The notes beneath the pieces are model-generated. The model saw only the letters and a list, made by a program, of their open reading frames with translations, made no database searches and was not told where the DNA came from. The position numbers were made by a program, and so were the translations under genes. 64,000 nt of DNA from Gonatopus flavifemur (lineage: Eukaryota; Arthropoda; Insecta; Hymenoptera; Dryinidae): positions 78,360,001-78,424,000 of the forward strand of contig JAFFJZ010000001.1 of NCBI GenBank assembly GCA_018340375.1, given 5' to 3'. Below, piece after piece: positions 37,449-49,966 of this stretch; the stretch's first letter is position 1, and the number at the start of each line of letters is the position of its first letter.

Positions 37449-39654
37449 ATGTGACACAAAGTCTCTGCGTCTACGTGGGAAATTTTCAAAATTGTATATA
37501 ATTTATATATAACTTTTATACAGAAATTATATACAATCACCTCACCGAGTAAGTACAACAATAGGTTGATTGAATTAAACGTGTTTGAAATATGCTCTGA
37601 TTCTATTGTTAAAATAAAGACAGATCTTGAAAAAATTATAAAAACTCTAATAAACAGAACGGAACTCTGTTTCAAATGCGATTTGTATTCAAACTGCAAT
37701 TCGAATCTCTGTAAAATATTTTCACACTTTTTCACGATTTTTTGATAAAAAACAAAAACCAACAATCGCATTCATTAGAATCAAACTCCTACCGGGTAGA
37801 ATCATTTTTAACAAGTTGAGGTAGCAACACGCATCAATAAATCATCTTATTCCTGTTGAATCTATGTTTAGACAGTTTCTAGGATTTCCGACATGTAATA
37901 TGTAGAAGTGAAAATCAAGAAGAGAGAAATAACCGCTACATATTTCCAAACTGCGAATACATTATTTTACGATCGGCTACTCGCGCTCCTCGAACGCTAC
38001 TTGGTAATCTCATTTGAACCACGTTCGAACGATTTAAGAGATCGTTTTCAGTCCTACTTGAAAGGTACGAAAATCTAACGAGAAGTCGAAGAGTTTATGA
38101 TACGCAGATGGATGCATTTGAGAAATACCCTAGTACAGAAACCCTCTAATGATTCTTATGTAAAATATTCGAGCTTTGTTGAGTTTGTCGTGATCGGTTT
38201 CATTAATGTCAAAACGATTGGACCTCATCAAAATGACAAAGATTCGGTTCTATAACAAATTTCATTACAAAGTCTTTGTTGTTCGATATACAACTTTAGA
38301 ATGAATTCGGTAAAGACTTCGGTAAGTTTTGTGCTTCTTCTTTTAGAAGAAACGATTTTTGTAGAATCTAATCGAACAAATCTAATCGAAAAACGTATTT
38401 TCGCATTGAACACGATTTAACGTATACTCATTATAATGAAAATTATTTTCAAGACCGAAATCGATCAGAGTTAAATAAAGGAACACTGAATACTTCTGGG
38501 ACATCAACGAGATTAACAGTGATTGCTATAAACTGTTAGAATTCCCTCTGAATGGTCCGTTGTACGAATGCACTCGGGAGGAAGGACACATCCTGTGAAC
38601 CAATCCCACAGTCTCACCGATTTCTCTTTCTTTCTATTCTTGTGTGATATACAAACTTCATACGATATCCCATTCGTTGTAGAATTCAACCAGAGTTTAC
38701 ATCGATTCTATTCATAAAATCTTGAAAACAATAGCGAATGTTTAATTTTTGCGCTTTAGCACGAGTTCAAATCACACGGAAGAATAATTATTCAATGAAG
38801 TAGCTACAGAACAAACTTTAACTGCAAAAATGAAATCAACGCATGTGTTGTAAACTAAATATATTTAGCAACGCATCCATACAGATAATAGATATGCCAG
38901 ATAATAAATCACCTGAAACGTATTGATAAATGAATAAAACATAATACTTTCACGCTACGAAAACAGGATGCGATCGAACATCTGTCACCCAACGGAAATG
39001 TAATTTTTCTCTTCTTATCGTTTTTCCGTACCTCATTCGAAAATCCACCTTGATCCATGAAAACAAGCCGCAAAAGCAGCAAACAGTACTTTATTCGACC
39101 ACGAAATAACAAGGAAGTCGTTTGCTATGATTAACACATAACGAATGTTCCTCATCATTATAATCGACATGGTTATTATTGTTTTTCTTTTTTCTCATTA
39201 TTATTATTATCATTCTTATATCCTTGGACAAAAATTCCGACTTACCTTCCCTAGTTTCCAACCCTCCATTCTATTCTGCCCCTTTCTCGCGTCTTGAACA
39301 CGCCTACCTCGTATAAATCATCAACGCAGGCGCCAAGATAGCGTGTTCTTCAGTTTCGGCTCAAATCCTGCACAAATAAGATTCACGTGGGTGCTTGCGT
39401 AATTGTACATTGACTCAAGCATCAAATTGTTGAAGTATGAAATCTATCGAACGCCAATTTTAATTTACAGGCCATGTAAAAGTCCTGCGATCACCCACAT
39501 TGAGGAAGATAAAAATCAATAATTGAGATAATTGAAAAATAATCACAGGACTTGATAATATAGTTGTAATTAAGATAATTAGAAAATGATCATAGGAATT
39601 TAAAAAATATTTCTCTGCAAAATTGTGAAAGTTTCTCCGCATAATTCTCTGACT

Positions 39655-40066
39655 GCCCTGGTGGAAAAATTTCGCTGAAAGTCACTAAAATTTTCAGAGA
39701 TTTTCAGTAAAGAGTGTTTCAGAGGATTTCAGAGGTGTTTATAGTTTCTCAGAGGATGTCAGCGACTTTCAGGAAAGTTCAGAATTTGAAAAATCAAATT
39801 TTCAGAGTTTTTCAGATTCTTTTAGGTTTTTTCAGTGTTTTTTAGAGTTTCTTGGTGACATTCAGTTTTCAGAAAAATGAAAGATTTCTTGTACAAATTG
39901 TCACCTGAGAGTTCAGAGAAATGAAAGATATCCTGTAAAAATTATTACCTGAAAACTCTGCAAAATCTTACCTGACCCCGCGTATTTAAATCAAATGCAA
40001 AAATGTTCCTGCAAATCCCTATTTTTTCCGCAAAACGTACCTATGGAGAGAAATAAAGAGTGTTCG
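39655..40066. repeat. TCAGAG/CTCTGA-rich flank of palindrome
   Basis: Dense degenerate repeats of TTTCAGAG and its complement. Motifs such as CTGGTGGAAAAATTTCGC (39,658) and CCTATGGAGAGAAATA (40,040) recur in the tandem units to the right of the palindrome, so both flanks and the palindrome probably form one element. Confidence 0.45.
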
Positions 40067-40713
40067 CCCGTATGGAAATATTTCGCGGAAAAATGTCTGT
40101 AAAACTATGAAAAATCTCTGAAAAAAAATGAAAAAATTCTGAGAAACTCTGACAAACTCTGAGAATCTCTGAAATTTTGATGAGAAATCTAATATTTTGG
40201 GGACATTCTTAACAGACTATTTTCAGACTTTTTTCAGAGTTTCTCAGAGTTTTTTCATTCTTTTTCAGAGAAATAGTAACGAAATTGCACTCTGAAAAAA
40301 CTCTGACAAAACTCTAATAAATTGTTGACATTTTCCTGAATATTGAAAAATCCTGAAATTCAATAAATACATTCATATGCCGTATTCAAATATCATGTGT
40401 GAAAAAGTGTTTGAAAATTTTTGAATTTTTTTCTAAAAGTCAGAAAAATGTTAGCAATCCATCAGAGGTTTGTCAGAGTTTTTTCAGAGGGCAATTTCGT
40501 TACTATTTCTCTGAAAAAGAATGAAAAAACTCTGAGAAACTCTGAAAAAAGTCTGAAAAAAGTCTGTAAAGAATGTCCCAAAAATATTAGATTTCTCATC
40601 AAAATTTCAGAGATTCTCAGAGTTTGTCAGAGTTTCTCAGAATTTTTTCATTCTTTTTCAGAGATTTTTCATAGTTTTACAGACATTTTTCAGCGAAATA
40701 TTTCCATACGGGG
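40067..40713. repeat. 647-bp palindrome, arms about 245 bp
   Basis: The left arm begins CCCGTATGGAAATATTTCGC and the right arm ends with the complement, GCGAAATATTTCCATACGGG (one mismatch in the paired loop side). The arms stay highly similar through blocks such as AGAAATCTAATATTTT and GAAATAGTAACGAAATTGC. A spacer of roughly 150 bp separates them. The 130-codon frame over the right arm is a by-product. The arms could form a long double-stranded RNA if transcribed. Confidence 0.75.
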
Positions 40714-40753
40714 TTCGCTGCGCATAATACTCACAGAAAAATGGCGAATGCCA

Positions 40754-40979
40754 TGGTGGAAAAAAATACGGAATTTTGATTACAAAAGCAGAGTTCACTC
40801 TGGAAATGCCTAAATTTTTCTGCAAATCATACCGGTGGAGGGATGCAGAATTTTTTCTTCATTTTTGTGGTGGAAAAATATAGAATTTCGCTCAGAAAGG
40901 TAGAGTTTACTCTGCGAATCCGTACGTTTTTCTGGGAACTATACCATCAGAAAAATGCAGAATTTGTCCTTCATTTCTG
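40754..40979. repeat. Tandem repeat of about 113 bp, two copies
   Basis: Unit 1 (40,754-40,867) and unit 2 (40,868-40,979) both start TGGTGGAAAAA. They share, in order, AGAGTT(C/T)ACTCTG, TTTTTCTG, a CATACC/TATACC block, ATGCAGAATTT and a CTTCATTT(T/C)TG end. A third unit begins at 40,980 but soon diverges. Confidence 0.6.
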
Positions 40980-42914
40980 CGGTGGAAGAAATGTGGGATC
41001 TTGGTTTCCGCAATTATTCACCTTTTACCTGATTTTTTACGCCGCTATTAGTTTATTAGTTGCCACAGCACAGATTTTATGGTTGATATTTGGATCGGAC
41101 AACAATTTTTCTGCGAGATTTTTGCTGTGTCAGCTGTCAGAGTTGAGTGAGTAGCTGTGACAACTGAAAAAATAGTTCTCGTAGCTGGATTCTTAGCTAT
41201 TCAAATAATACTGGATTATTTTTTTATGTGTAACTATGTTTTTAAATAATTGAGAAATGTTTGAAAATTTTGATCCACGTTAATATCAGGAAAAAAAATT
41301 TGCGGTAAATTCTAGGATAGGTAGAATTTTCATTACCATTCAAAACAAATTTGTGATAATTCTAGTTAAAAATTGGAGTAAATTCAACTCCAACATTGTC
41401 CTTGTCCCAAGTTTTATCCCAAATTGTTGTAAATGGCAAGTAATTTCTTTTAAAAATATTGATTATTATTTAAAAGCATTCGAATATGATAGAATTATCT
41501 ACTTCTTTAAATATTTTTAAGAAAAAAAGGTTGAAAAAGATAGAACATTTCGGATAACCGGAAGTATTATTAACCATCGACGGTCTTTGTAACTCCCACG
41601 GGAGCGATCTACTACGTTCTTGGGTCTATTTGAAATGTCAATCGTCTATAAGAACATTTCGAGGAATCATTTTACGTTTCTGGTATTTCCTGGCATGCTG
41701 GAGGCCCGCTGCACCCATGTACCGTATGATATATACGTGTGGGTGCATATACATGTCAATGAAATCGTTCAACCACTTCCATGTGATGCCCGAAAACCGT
41801 TTCTAGAAATAATTAACTGTGGGGACGACCTCATTACGCGGCCTAATGAGCTGCTAGAAACTGATCAACCTTGACTGAGGCTGGTTGACGTATTCAAATT
41901 ACAAACAAAAAGGAAGAACAGAAAAAAAGTAAGAAATAATTTATCCTTCGAATAATACAAAATACATAGCATTTTTCAATTTAAATTGAGAAATAGAAAA
42001 AATGCCTCGGTGATGAAAATTATGCACATTCGTTTAAATTTCTCCTTTTTAGTTGACGATTCGAATGATTAATGAAAATTCTTCATTCAAGAACTCTTTT
42101 ACGCTCCAAGAGGAGTGGAAAAAATGTTGGAATTTTCTACAAATATTATCAGATTTGAGAATTTCATCTTTCATCTCTAAAATTATTTTCAAGAATACGT
42201 CATTTTCGAATAAAAGAGACCGGGGTAAGAACCTATGTATAAGATGCGCATACATGTATGCCGCGAGACAAAGAAAATTTGGAGGGATTCCCTACCACGT
42301 TTCTATTTTCATCGACACGAGGTTTCGAGTATTTCACCCTCTCTGTTGTACCTTGCATTCATCGGTAGTTGAACACTTGTCACATTTTGACGGTATATTT
42401 TTATGATTTCGAACACTTGTCACCCGAATGACAAACAAACGTCAAAGTATTTTACCGAGCTTTTGAATTTATTGCAACAAAATGTTGAAATATGCAGAAA
42501 CGCGTTCGACTTTGTTCGAGGAAAATATCCAAAACTGTGAATAAATCTTTTCTAATCTGGTCCAATCGATTTCTAACGAGAGAACGAAGGTTTGACAAAC
42601 CATTAAAACTTCAACCAAATAATTTTATTATGATAGAAAAAAACTTTACATGTTATAATTAAATTTTATATTTCACACGCTTACAGCATTTATAACATGT
42701 ACATGATATTTACAATATTTTTCTTAGTAGATTAAAATATATATTTATGTGTATCTATACATATAAGAGTGACGAATAATAAATTCCATGCGTACGCTGA
42801 GAAAATAGTTTAGTTATAGTTATCAAACGTACAATCAAATATGATGAAACCAGTCACATTGTGACCAGTATAATTCCTTTCTTATTTCATTTACCGAAAA
42901 AATGTTAAATTGCT

Positions 42915-43031
42915 CATACAGCATCACATCATTCAGAGATGTATTAGAAATGTGGCCGTTAAGGAAGCGAGCGTACAAAGTTTTCAGAGCCTTTTCCAAA
43001 CATCTCATCCAAGGACGTAGTGCTGTATGGG
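42915..43031. repeat. Short palindrome, CATACAGCA ends
   Basis: CATACAGCATCAC on the left is mirrored by GTAGTGCTGTATG on the right, with inner partners CATTCAGAGATG and CATCTCATCC. The terminal motif resembles the 34,245-34,610 element. Confidence 0.4.
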
Positions 43032-45548
43032 TCTATAAAAGTTCTCCCGTTTATTTGCTGGAATTTTGAATTCGTAAGAATAATAATGTCAACTAATTCG
43101 TTCTTCTATTCATCAAATTATGTTGGAAAACTCTCTAAGCTTGTGGAATTTCATTAAATCAATTCTTTACATTATATTGCAATCATATTCCCAACGATCA
43201 AAACCGATCGATGTGAGAAAATCTTGTACATAACTCGATAGCTAAACTGTTTAAACAGTGTAATAAGTTGATTGGTTAAATGGTTTTTTACAGTAAAAAA
43301 ACAAAAACAAAAAACAAGATCCATTCTCAGGAAACATAATTTAGGATCGTCAAGATTTAATATCCATAAAAACTTTATTGATGTTAACATGATATGTTAT
43401 ATTTCATTCTTCAAAAGGAAAAATCTACAAGGAAAATGACGGGCTCGGTTTCTCTCTTCATCTCTTTTTTTCTTCAAATTATTATTACAATATTTTAAGT
43501 CAGGGTAGATATTAATTCTACAAAATTATTCCTAAATTCTGAAACCCGAGTAATGGAATAACAAAAACGAAACAGAATAATATCGGAATGCGCAACAAAT
43601 AACATCGAACTACATTATGAGAGTTCAAACTTTGAACTCTGAACCGAAAGAAGTCCATGGTAACCCTGAATAAACGATTTAATTCAAGTAGTTTATAGTT
43701 AACTTCTCGTTATACAATTACCGTAACCACAGTATACAATTGAATCTACATTCGATAACTCACACTGTTTTATTCATTTGTTTTTATTTTTTTAATTGTA
43801 TGTTTCCTTCGTTCTAATAAAATCCCTTGCGTGTATTACATTATAAGTAAAAAAGTTCAATATTTTACACAATTGATCGTTCTTAGTTCGTCGCTAACGA
43901 GAAAAAGAAATATATGGAAGGCATCAATTTTAAAATTCGTCGTTGATTTTTCAATAGCGTGAAAAACGTTTTCAAAAATCTATCGGAGTGACAATGTTAA
44001 TTTCAAAGACTAAAGAAAATATTTGGGAATCTCAAAGTGATTTGAAATTAACAACTTTGATACCAAAAATAGAATTGAATTGATGCGCATTTTACCATTC
44101 CGTAGGTTTGATTTATAATAATTTATAGTTTTGAAAATGTAAAATTTCAAAGTAAAACAAAATGAAAGTGAAGTGATAATTTCTATTCTCGAACACATTC
44201 GAAAACGTACTTCAATACAGGCAGTATTCAAAAACTTGGAACAAATAAATTTTCAATTATCACACTCAATTGATTTTAAGGAATATCATTACGATTGATT
44301 AGTAATGCGTTTTTACAAAAACCTCTTCACTCTTACTATGATGATAATGAATTCAACTACTACATTTGCACTCAATGAATCAATTCACGCAAGAGAAATA
44401 TAGACAATTAAATTCAAACGATATTCAAGTAATATACCAAAGAAGAATCAATCGATTTACTGAATTTATAAAGTTACAAAATCTTATTGGATGCAATTTC
44501 ATTTTGTGTGTATATATATATGTATATATATATATATGTCGGATGAGAAATTTGTTTTTCATGACAAAAGTCATTATCATTATTATCAACCAAGCGTGTT
44601 TGTGGAAATCAGCTCAATTAACTATACACTGTATATTTACAAAATCTATTGAGCTTTTATTTGAATAAATTAAATAAATTCATTTAGAATGTTTGATAAT
44701 CAGATACTTTTCCACTGAGCAACAAATCTTTGTAGACTTTTATTCAAAATTAACAATAGCAGAAAAGAAGATGTAAAATTGTATAAATGGGAATAAATTG
44801 GAGAGATATGAAAAATCCTTTTCAAATTTGTTCTGAATAAATTATATATGAAAAACATAATTTTTTGGAAATAGGAAGAAGAACTTAATGATATTCATTT
44901 TTCATTGAATGCAGGAATAGTATTTGCAATCCAAAAGATTCAAGTTGATTGAAGAAAGAAAAGGTGGCGTAATTATTCTTCTCAACTATGATTTGAAATC
45001 TATTATATTGCGAATCTTTCCCACGCACCCTTTTTATCAGTCTGAATTTGCAAATATTCTTTGTTGGAAGTTTACGAGAAGGAATATTCACAAAGAATAA
45101 TAATCATTGTAATTTATGAAGAATGTTTATCGAAAGGAAGGAACGATAATGGATGCAAAAAAGGGAAATTGTGTGTGAATTTCATTTGGATCTCGATTCC
45201 TTGCTCTTTCGTGAATCGTGATAGCATAAGAACCCCGTGGATAAGAATAATTGCAAAAATATACAAAACCAGAGTGATGTCAAATAAATTCCAACCCAAA
45301 AGTAGACAAAATTCCGTAAACATCCCTACTTTGTATCTACTTAGGCATCAAGAATCAAAAAATTCCAATTTCTAAGTTTTCTAATTTCTTCAGATATTTT
45401 ATCTACATATAAAACCGAAAATATATATAAAAATCTCTAATATTTGTATAAAAGATATATAGCATGACTAAAAAAATCACTGCAAATTTAAAAGATGTAT
45501 ATCGATGCCAAATTTGTACACACCAAATAGTACTTTCTCCAAAGAATA

Positions 45549-45554
45549 TTTATT
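45549..45554 (-). terminator. Candidate UBE2J2 poly(A) signal
   Basis: AATAAA on the minus strand, 300 bp past the UBE2J2 stop codon. It is a hexamer match only; no downstream element was assessed. Confidence 0.3.
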
Positions 45555-45853
45555 TGATTAAATTTACAAATTTAGATTGGATTGAGATTAGGAAGAGGAA
45601 ATGGAAATGATTTTTTCGTCAAAACTCGTATGACTGATCTTGGCATAAAATAAAATTCACAACTGTGTAGATCCGTTAGTAATAATTACTATAAAGAATC
45701 AACGATTAGATATACGTATAGGCAAGTTGGGGTAACGGAGGATTATATCTGATAACCGATACCTCCATCAAGATGTATGCAAATAGTCATCACAGTTCTT
45801 TTTCCCTGTTACCTATTGGACAGATCTGAAATTCATTGCATCAATTCGTAGAT

Positions 45854-47380
45854 CTATTCCATAGCGATGCTCCTTAATACATATTTCACTACATAGGCGA
45901 ATGCTGCAAAACCTATAATAACTACTAGATTAGTGAGTGCGCTATGTAATGGACTTTGATCCCTTTGTAACTGATCTCGTATTAAGGATGAAACTTCGGA
46001 AGTTGTCGACTGATGCCTGGCTTGTTTCTCGAGTTCCTTTCTACGTTCTAATTCCATTTTGATGACCTATAATTTAATCATTTGTGATGGTTTTTGACGT
46101 AAGTGTATGAGTCGAAGGGTCAAATTCGAATGCGTTACATGGATGAACACATGCATCGATAAATGCAAATTACAGATGAATATGAACCAAATTGTTATCG
46201 AGTTAGACGAGCAAGCGGCAACCGATACCAAGCGAGGAAAGTAATATGTGACAACGAATGTACTTGGAAAGCAGTTTGCAGGCAATAAGAATTATTGACT
46301 GAATTTCAATATTTGAAAAGTGTATCGATGAGTCATAATTTATTTTGATAAACTGGAAATTTGTGTTATTAAATAAAAGTATGCGCAATAAATACGCGTT
46401 GAAAATAGGTGAATATTGATATAAGCATTATGGAAAAATTGCAGGTAATGGATTTTGCATAAATTGATACAATTGAAAGACACTGCATATAAAATTGCAC
46501 GTACCTCAACAGTTTCAGGGAAAAGTTCGCAAAACATTTTGTCTCTCAAATTATATTCTAAACTTTGTACAGCTAACTGTTTTTTCTCATAATCAGATGT
46601 GTTGATACTACCCAACGTTGGACTTTTCTCAATCTAAAAATAAAGATTTAGTCATAGTTATTAATAATATTCATCAAATTCATATATCATATATATTGTA
46701 CCATAAAGCTGAGTAATCCAGTGAGAATTGTAGATACGCTCCAAGCTGGATTCCATGTGTCTGGATGGAAATCCGAAATTGAAAGACACAATCTAGTATT
46801 GACTTTGAATCGACCATTTGGAGTAGTCATATAGATGCTTGGAGGTTGGAATGGAAATTCTCCAGGAAATATAAGCTTCCCATGATAAAAACCTCCCTCG
46901 TAAGGTGTTTTTTCAGGTCCTTTTACCACATAATGCCTACAAAATTATATTGAAAGAGTACAACTTACGTAACTACTTGGGTTAATCTAAAATAATTAAT
47001 GTTATAATCAGAGTACAATAATATCATATATCGATGGGATTATATTATCACACAAGAATGCCGTAATATATAATCCATAAAGTTTATATGAAAGAAACAT
47101 TGTTATTTATAATTGGTAAAGTAATGAACATGGGATTTCAATTGCTACCGCAATACTGCAGCAAAAGTTATGTATGCTAAAATATTTTATGTTTCTTACC
47201 AAACATCTGCATATATAACTTATATAAAAAATAAGTAGTGCTATACCAAACTCACCATTCAAGTATATTAGACGGTACTGGTTCAGCAAGAACATAAGGA
47301 ACAGGATCCTTTTTAAGACGCAAGTAATCTTGTTTCAATCTTGCAGTCGCGCTATTCGGTTTTCTATTCATTCTTACCAT
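45854..47380 (-). CDS. UBE2J2: Ubiquitin-conjugating enzyme E2 J2 (4 coding exons)
   Basis: Coding exons read on the minus strand: 47,380-47,256, 46,936-46,702, 46,633-46,505 and 46,066-45,854, about 233 residues (human UBE2J2 has 259). UBE2J2 is a tail-anchored E2 of the ER membrane that feeds ubiquitin to ER-associated degradation. The UBC fold is evident: [20 protein letters not shown] at the start, [16 protein letters not shown], then TPNGRF in place of the usual HPN, and [19 protein letters not shown] with catalytic Cys92. The last exon holds a charged linker and a C-terminal anchor, [18 protein letters not shown], close to the human tail. All introns are GT..AG and phases match. An in-frame TAG lies shortly before the first ATG; the Met at residue 4 is an alternative start. 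The linker is shorter than in vertebrates. Confidence 0.95.
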
Positions 47381-48200
47381 GGAGTCAATTCTCTACACAA
47401 TACTGATAATTGGAATTTTATTTCTTTACCAACTCTTATTAACCACTATCTTCAAATTAATTTGAAAACAAAAAATATTTGTTCTCATAAAACCTTCATT
47501 TTACTGTAATATCACTGTAATGTCTTTCTTTGTAATGTTGATGGAAACAAACGTCATTAGAAACACTAATTATACTTCAAATATAAAATTTATCGTAAAT
47601 CAAAGAAAATCTGGCACTTAGAAAACTGTTGAATCACAATTTGAAACCCTGTACGAAAGATAACCTTTTTTCAAGGGAATCGAGGTTGTGCGTTGGTAAA
47701 GGAAAACATACCTTCCAAATACTTGAAAATTATTATAGAATTAAGGAAACGATAGGAACAATGAACACACGTTAATAGATGTAAAAAAATATCGTAGAGA
47801 AACGAGAGTTTGTTGAAGAAATAGTCCAATCAAGTCCTCTAAATTGACAGCACAATACGAGTTTCAGACACAAAACATATGACGATGTGCCTAAAATAAG
47901 TGGGATTGACATTTTTCTACTTTGAATCACATGATGAACTTTACCAATGAGAGCATAGCGGTAGAAGAAATACCAGTAGTTATTGGTGGGGAAATCATTT
48001 GTAGAATTCCATTGGTTGTTCGTTCCATAGGTATTATAGTAGACCAGGGGGCATAAACTCAGATGAACAATTTTTAGACTGATTTCCGCGTCCCCAAGGG
48101 GAAGGGTACTTGAACTAATTCCACATCAATGCACTAAACTGTTTGAAAAACTTTGATGATTTGTTGAGTAGACAAAAATCTTCAGCGTCAAGTGATAGTA
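47381..48200. other. Spacer between UBE2J2 and the TTAA array
   Basis: It presumably holds the UBE2J2 promoter and 5' UTR near 47,400-47,700. The stretch 47,931-48,054 is open on both strands (a 41-codon frame on +) but resembles no protein I know. Nothing else is seen. Confidence 0.4.
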
Positions 48201-48600
48201 TTAAGGGGATACCGGTGATCCCCGCAGATGCAACCCGCCATACAAGCGTACCGACTGAGTAAACATTTTCTCGGCAAGAATACTCCAAACTGAATTCATG
48301 GGGATTTATGAAATTTTCGGGAACCAATCTTGAATCCTTTATCTATCGCAGTACATCGCCCGAATTTTGAATTTCGACAAAAAAGTTTATGTTACCGACT
48401 GAGAAAAGAATTTGTCTTTGAAATTTAAAATTCGGGCGATGTACCACGATAGATGAAGGATTGAAGACTCATTCCTGAAAATTTCATAATTCCCCATGAA
48501 TTCAGTTTGGAGTATTCTTGCCGAGAAAATGTTTATTCAGTCGGTACGCTTGTACGGCGGGTTGCGTCAGCGGGTATCGCTGAAATCCCAAATTACGCTT
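48201..48600. mobile_element. TTAA palindrome A (chain outlier)
   Basis: The left end TTAAGGGGATACC is at 48,201. The arms are about 190 bp around a centre near 48,390 and share GCGTACCGACTGA(G/A)TAAACA, the GAATTCATGGGG block and the ATCGCCCGAATTTT block. The right end near 48,595 has lost a clear TTAA. It is the same subfamily as unit G (50,976-51,285). The frame at 48,507-48,950 starts inside its right arm and is not a gene. Confidence 0.65.
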
Positions 48601-48893
48601 ATGTGCCTCTTGATTACGCTCAGATGACTCTTCGTTTGCGTTTTCGTTACGCTTTCATTGCGCTTCAACGCTCCATTTTCACCAGGGCAGTGTTAGCATA
48701 CATCGATTCAGGGGCACCAAGATTCGTGGTTTTCATTGTTTCACTCGAAAACTATCAATCGTACACAAAAAGTCGTCAACGAACAAATGGGTTGATTTTC
48801 CAAGACCTGCGATCCAGTATTTTTGGATTTTCAAGATTTTTATTTTTCATTTCAACCCTTGATGTTCGAGCATTTTTTGGAAGCTTGACTCGC

Positions 48894-49092
48894 TCAAGAG
48901 GATACCAAAGTTACCATCGGAGCACGTTTTCTTGCACTAAAAAAATCTAAACTTTTCAGTGATGATTCTCTGTACAGACCTAGATTAGGTCTTAAAGGAT
49001 CATCCCTGAAAATTTCAGATTTTTCAATGAGTTCAGTTTCGAGTATTTCAGTGCAAGAAAACGTGCTCCGGTGGTAACTGGTATCCTCTTAA
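48894..49092. mobile_element. TTAA palindrome B
   Basis: The left end TCAAGAGGATACC is mirrored by GGTATCCTCTTAA (TTAA at 49,089). Arms of about 80-95 bp share CGGAGCACGTTTTCTTGCAC and its complement. The centre holds GACCTAGATTAGGTC, itself palindromic. Non-coding. Confidence 0.7.
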
Positions 49093-49446
49093 CAAAACGA
49101 ATTGATAATCGAATAAATAAATACTTAGTGAAGATCTCAAATCTTGCAGTATGTTATTTAAAAAATGTTTTCAGTTCTGAACAGTCAATTCAAAGATATA
49201 AACCACGATAATTTATCAGATTTTATGATTTTGATTTTTCATCTTGTTTCTATAAATGGATTACAAACTACCATTCAAACGTCGATAACATTACAAAAAT
49301 TATCATAGATCAAAAGAAAAGCCGGGAGGGGCCTTTTTCGTTTTTTGAACAAGGGAGCGACAAAGGCTAAGAACTATAACCCTCGGTAGAGTTAAGATTG
49401 GTTTAGGTTCAAGGCCGTTGGAAAGTAAGAAAAGAGAGACACTCTC
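49093..49446. repeat. Spacer with a dispersed repeat fragment
   Basis: The stretch from about 49,110 to 49,265 resembles 33,840-33,995 in the same order of words (AAATCTTG, CATCAGATTTT or TATCAGATTTT, a TTTTTG-rich block and (G/A)TAAATG(A/G)ATTA). It is thus a diverged repeat pair. I see no gene in the rest. Confidence 0.4.
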
Positions 49447-49767
49447 TTTAGGAGGATACCATTGGTTACCATGTGAGTAGATTTTTTTCTACCAAATCAC
49501 TCGGAACTGAATCGATGAAAAAATCTGAAATTTTCAGGGATGATCCTTCAAGACCTTATCTACGTCGCTAAAGAGCCCAAATTTTCAATTTGGAGACAAT
49601 TTTTTTTTTCAAAAATTTTTTCTTCGTTACTCAAAATTTGGACTCTAGCGACGTGGATAAAGTCTCAAAGAATCATCCCTGAAAATTTCAGATTTTTTTA
49701 TGAATTCAGTTTTGAGTAATTTAGTAGAAAAAAATCGCGCTCGGTCGGTACGCTGGTATCCTCTTAA
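49447..49767. mobile_element. TTAA unit C
   Basis: The left end TTTAGGAGGATACC is mirrored by GGTATCCTCTTAA (TTAA at 49,764). Arms of about 140 bp share TCTGAAATTTTCAGGGATGA and its complement around an AT-rich centre near 49,605. It abuts the next unit through a shared TTAA. Confidence 0.7.
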
Positions 49768-49869
49768 GGGGTTACGAGCGCTTACCAACAGAGCACGTTG
49801 GATAGAAAAGGACACGCCTATACGATAGAGAGAGAGAGAGGTTTGGTACCATCGCTAGTATCCCGTTAA
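49764..49869. mobile_element. TTAA unit D0 (diverged 106-bp MITE)
   Basis: Between two TTAA tetramers. It has the layout of D1 and D2: TTAAGGGGTTACGAGCGC at the left, AGAGAGAGAGAGGT inside, and ATCGCTAGTATCCCGTTAA at the right. It is more diverged than those two copies. Confidence 0.6.
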
Positions 49870-49966
49870 CGGGCTACTAGCGTCAGTAACTCACGTTATT
49901 GGTTAGAAAGGGACAGAATCATATGATAGAAAGAGAGGTCCGTTACCGACGCTAGTGTCCCGTTAA
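49866..49966. mobile_element. TTAA unit D1 (101-bp MITE)
   Basis: Exactly 101 bp from TTAA to TTAA. The inverted ends are about 25 bp: TTAACGGGCTACTAGCGTCA, and on the right GACGCTAGTGTCCCGTTAA. The body TTGGTTAGAAAGGGACAGAA is shared with D2. Non-coding. Confidence 0.8.

Larger units (their letters stand above)
27855..45853. other. Gene-poor region between twist and UBE2J2
   Basis: The first few hundred bases are probably the twist 3' UTR. Beyond that I find no reading frame or exon series with recognisable protein features. The frame at 28,715-29,032 and the minus-strand frame at 32,004-32,369 are the longest unexplained ones and resemble no family I know. The stretch 31,860-32,360 is less AT-rich than its flanks. 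Numerous palindromic elements are listed separately. Confidence 0.55.

Noticed and set aside
39311..39354. TATAAAT followed by a TCAGTT initiator-like motif
   Set aside because: The spacing of about 40 bp is too long for a TATA/Inr pair and no gene follows.
40421..40813. 130-codon frame rich in Ser, Phe and Lys
   Set aside because: It runs through the right arm of the 647-bp palindrome; its residues just reflect the TCAGAG/CTCTGA repeats.
44504..44540. TATATA run as a promoter
   Set aside because: It is a simple dinucleotide repeat with no associated gene.
48507..48950. 147-codon plus-strand frame
   Set aside because: Its first third is the right arm of palindrome A and is mirrored by the minus-strand frame at 48,115-48,327; no protein family is recognisable.
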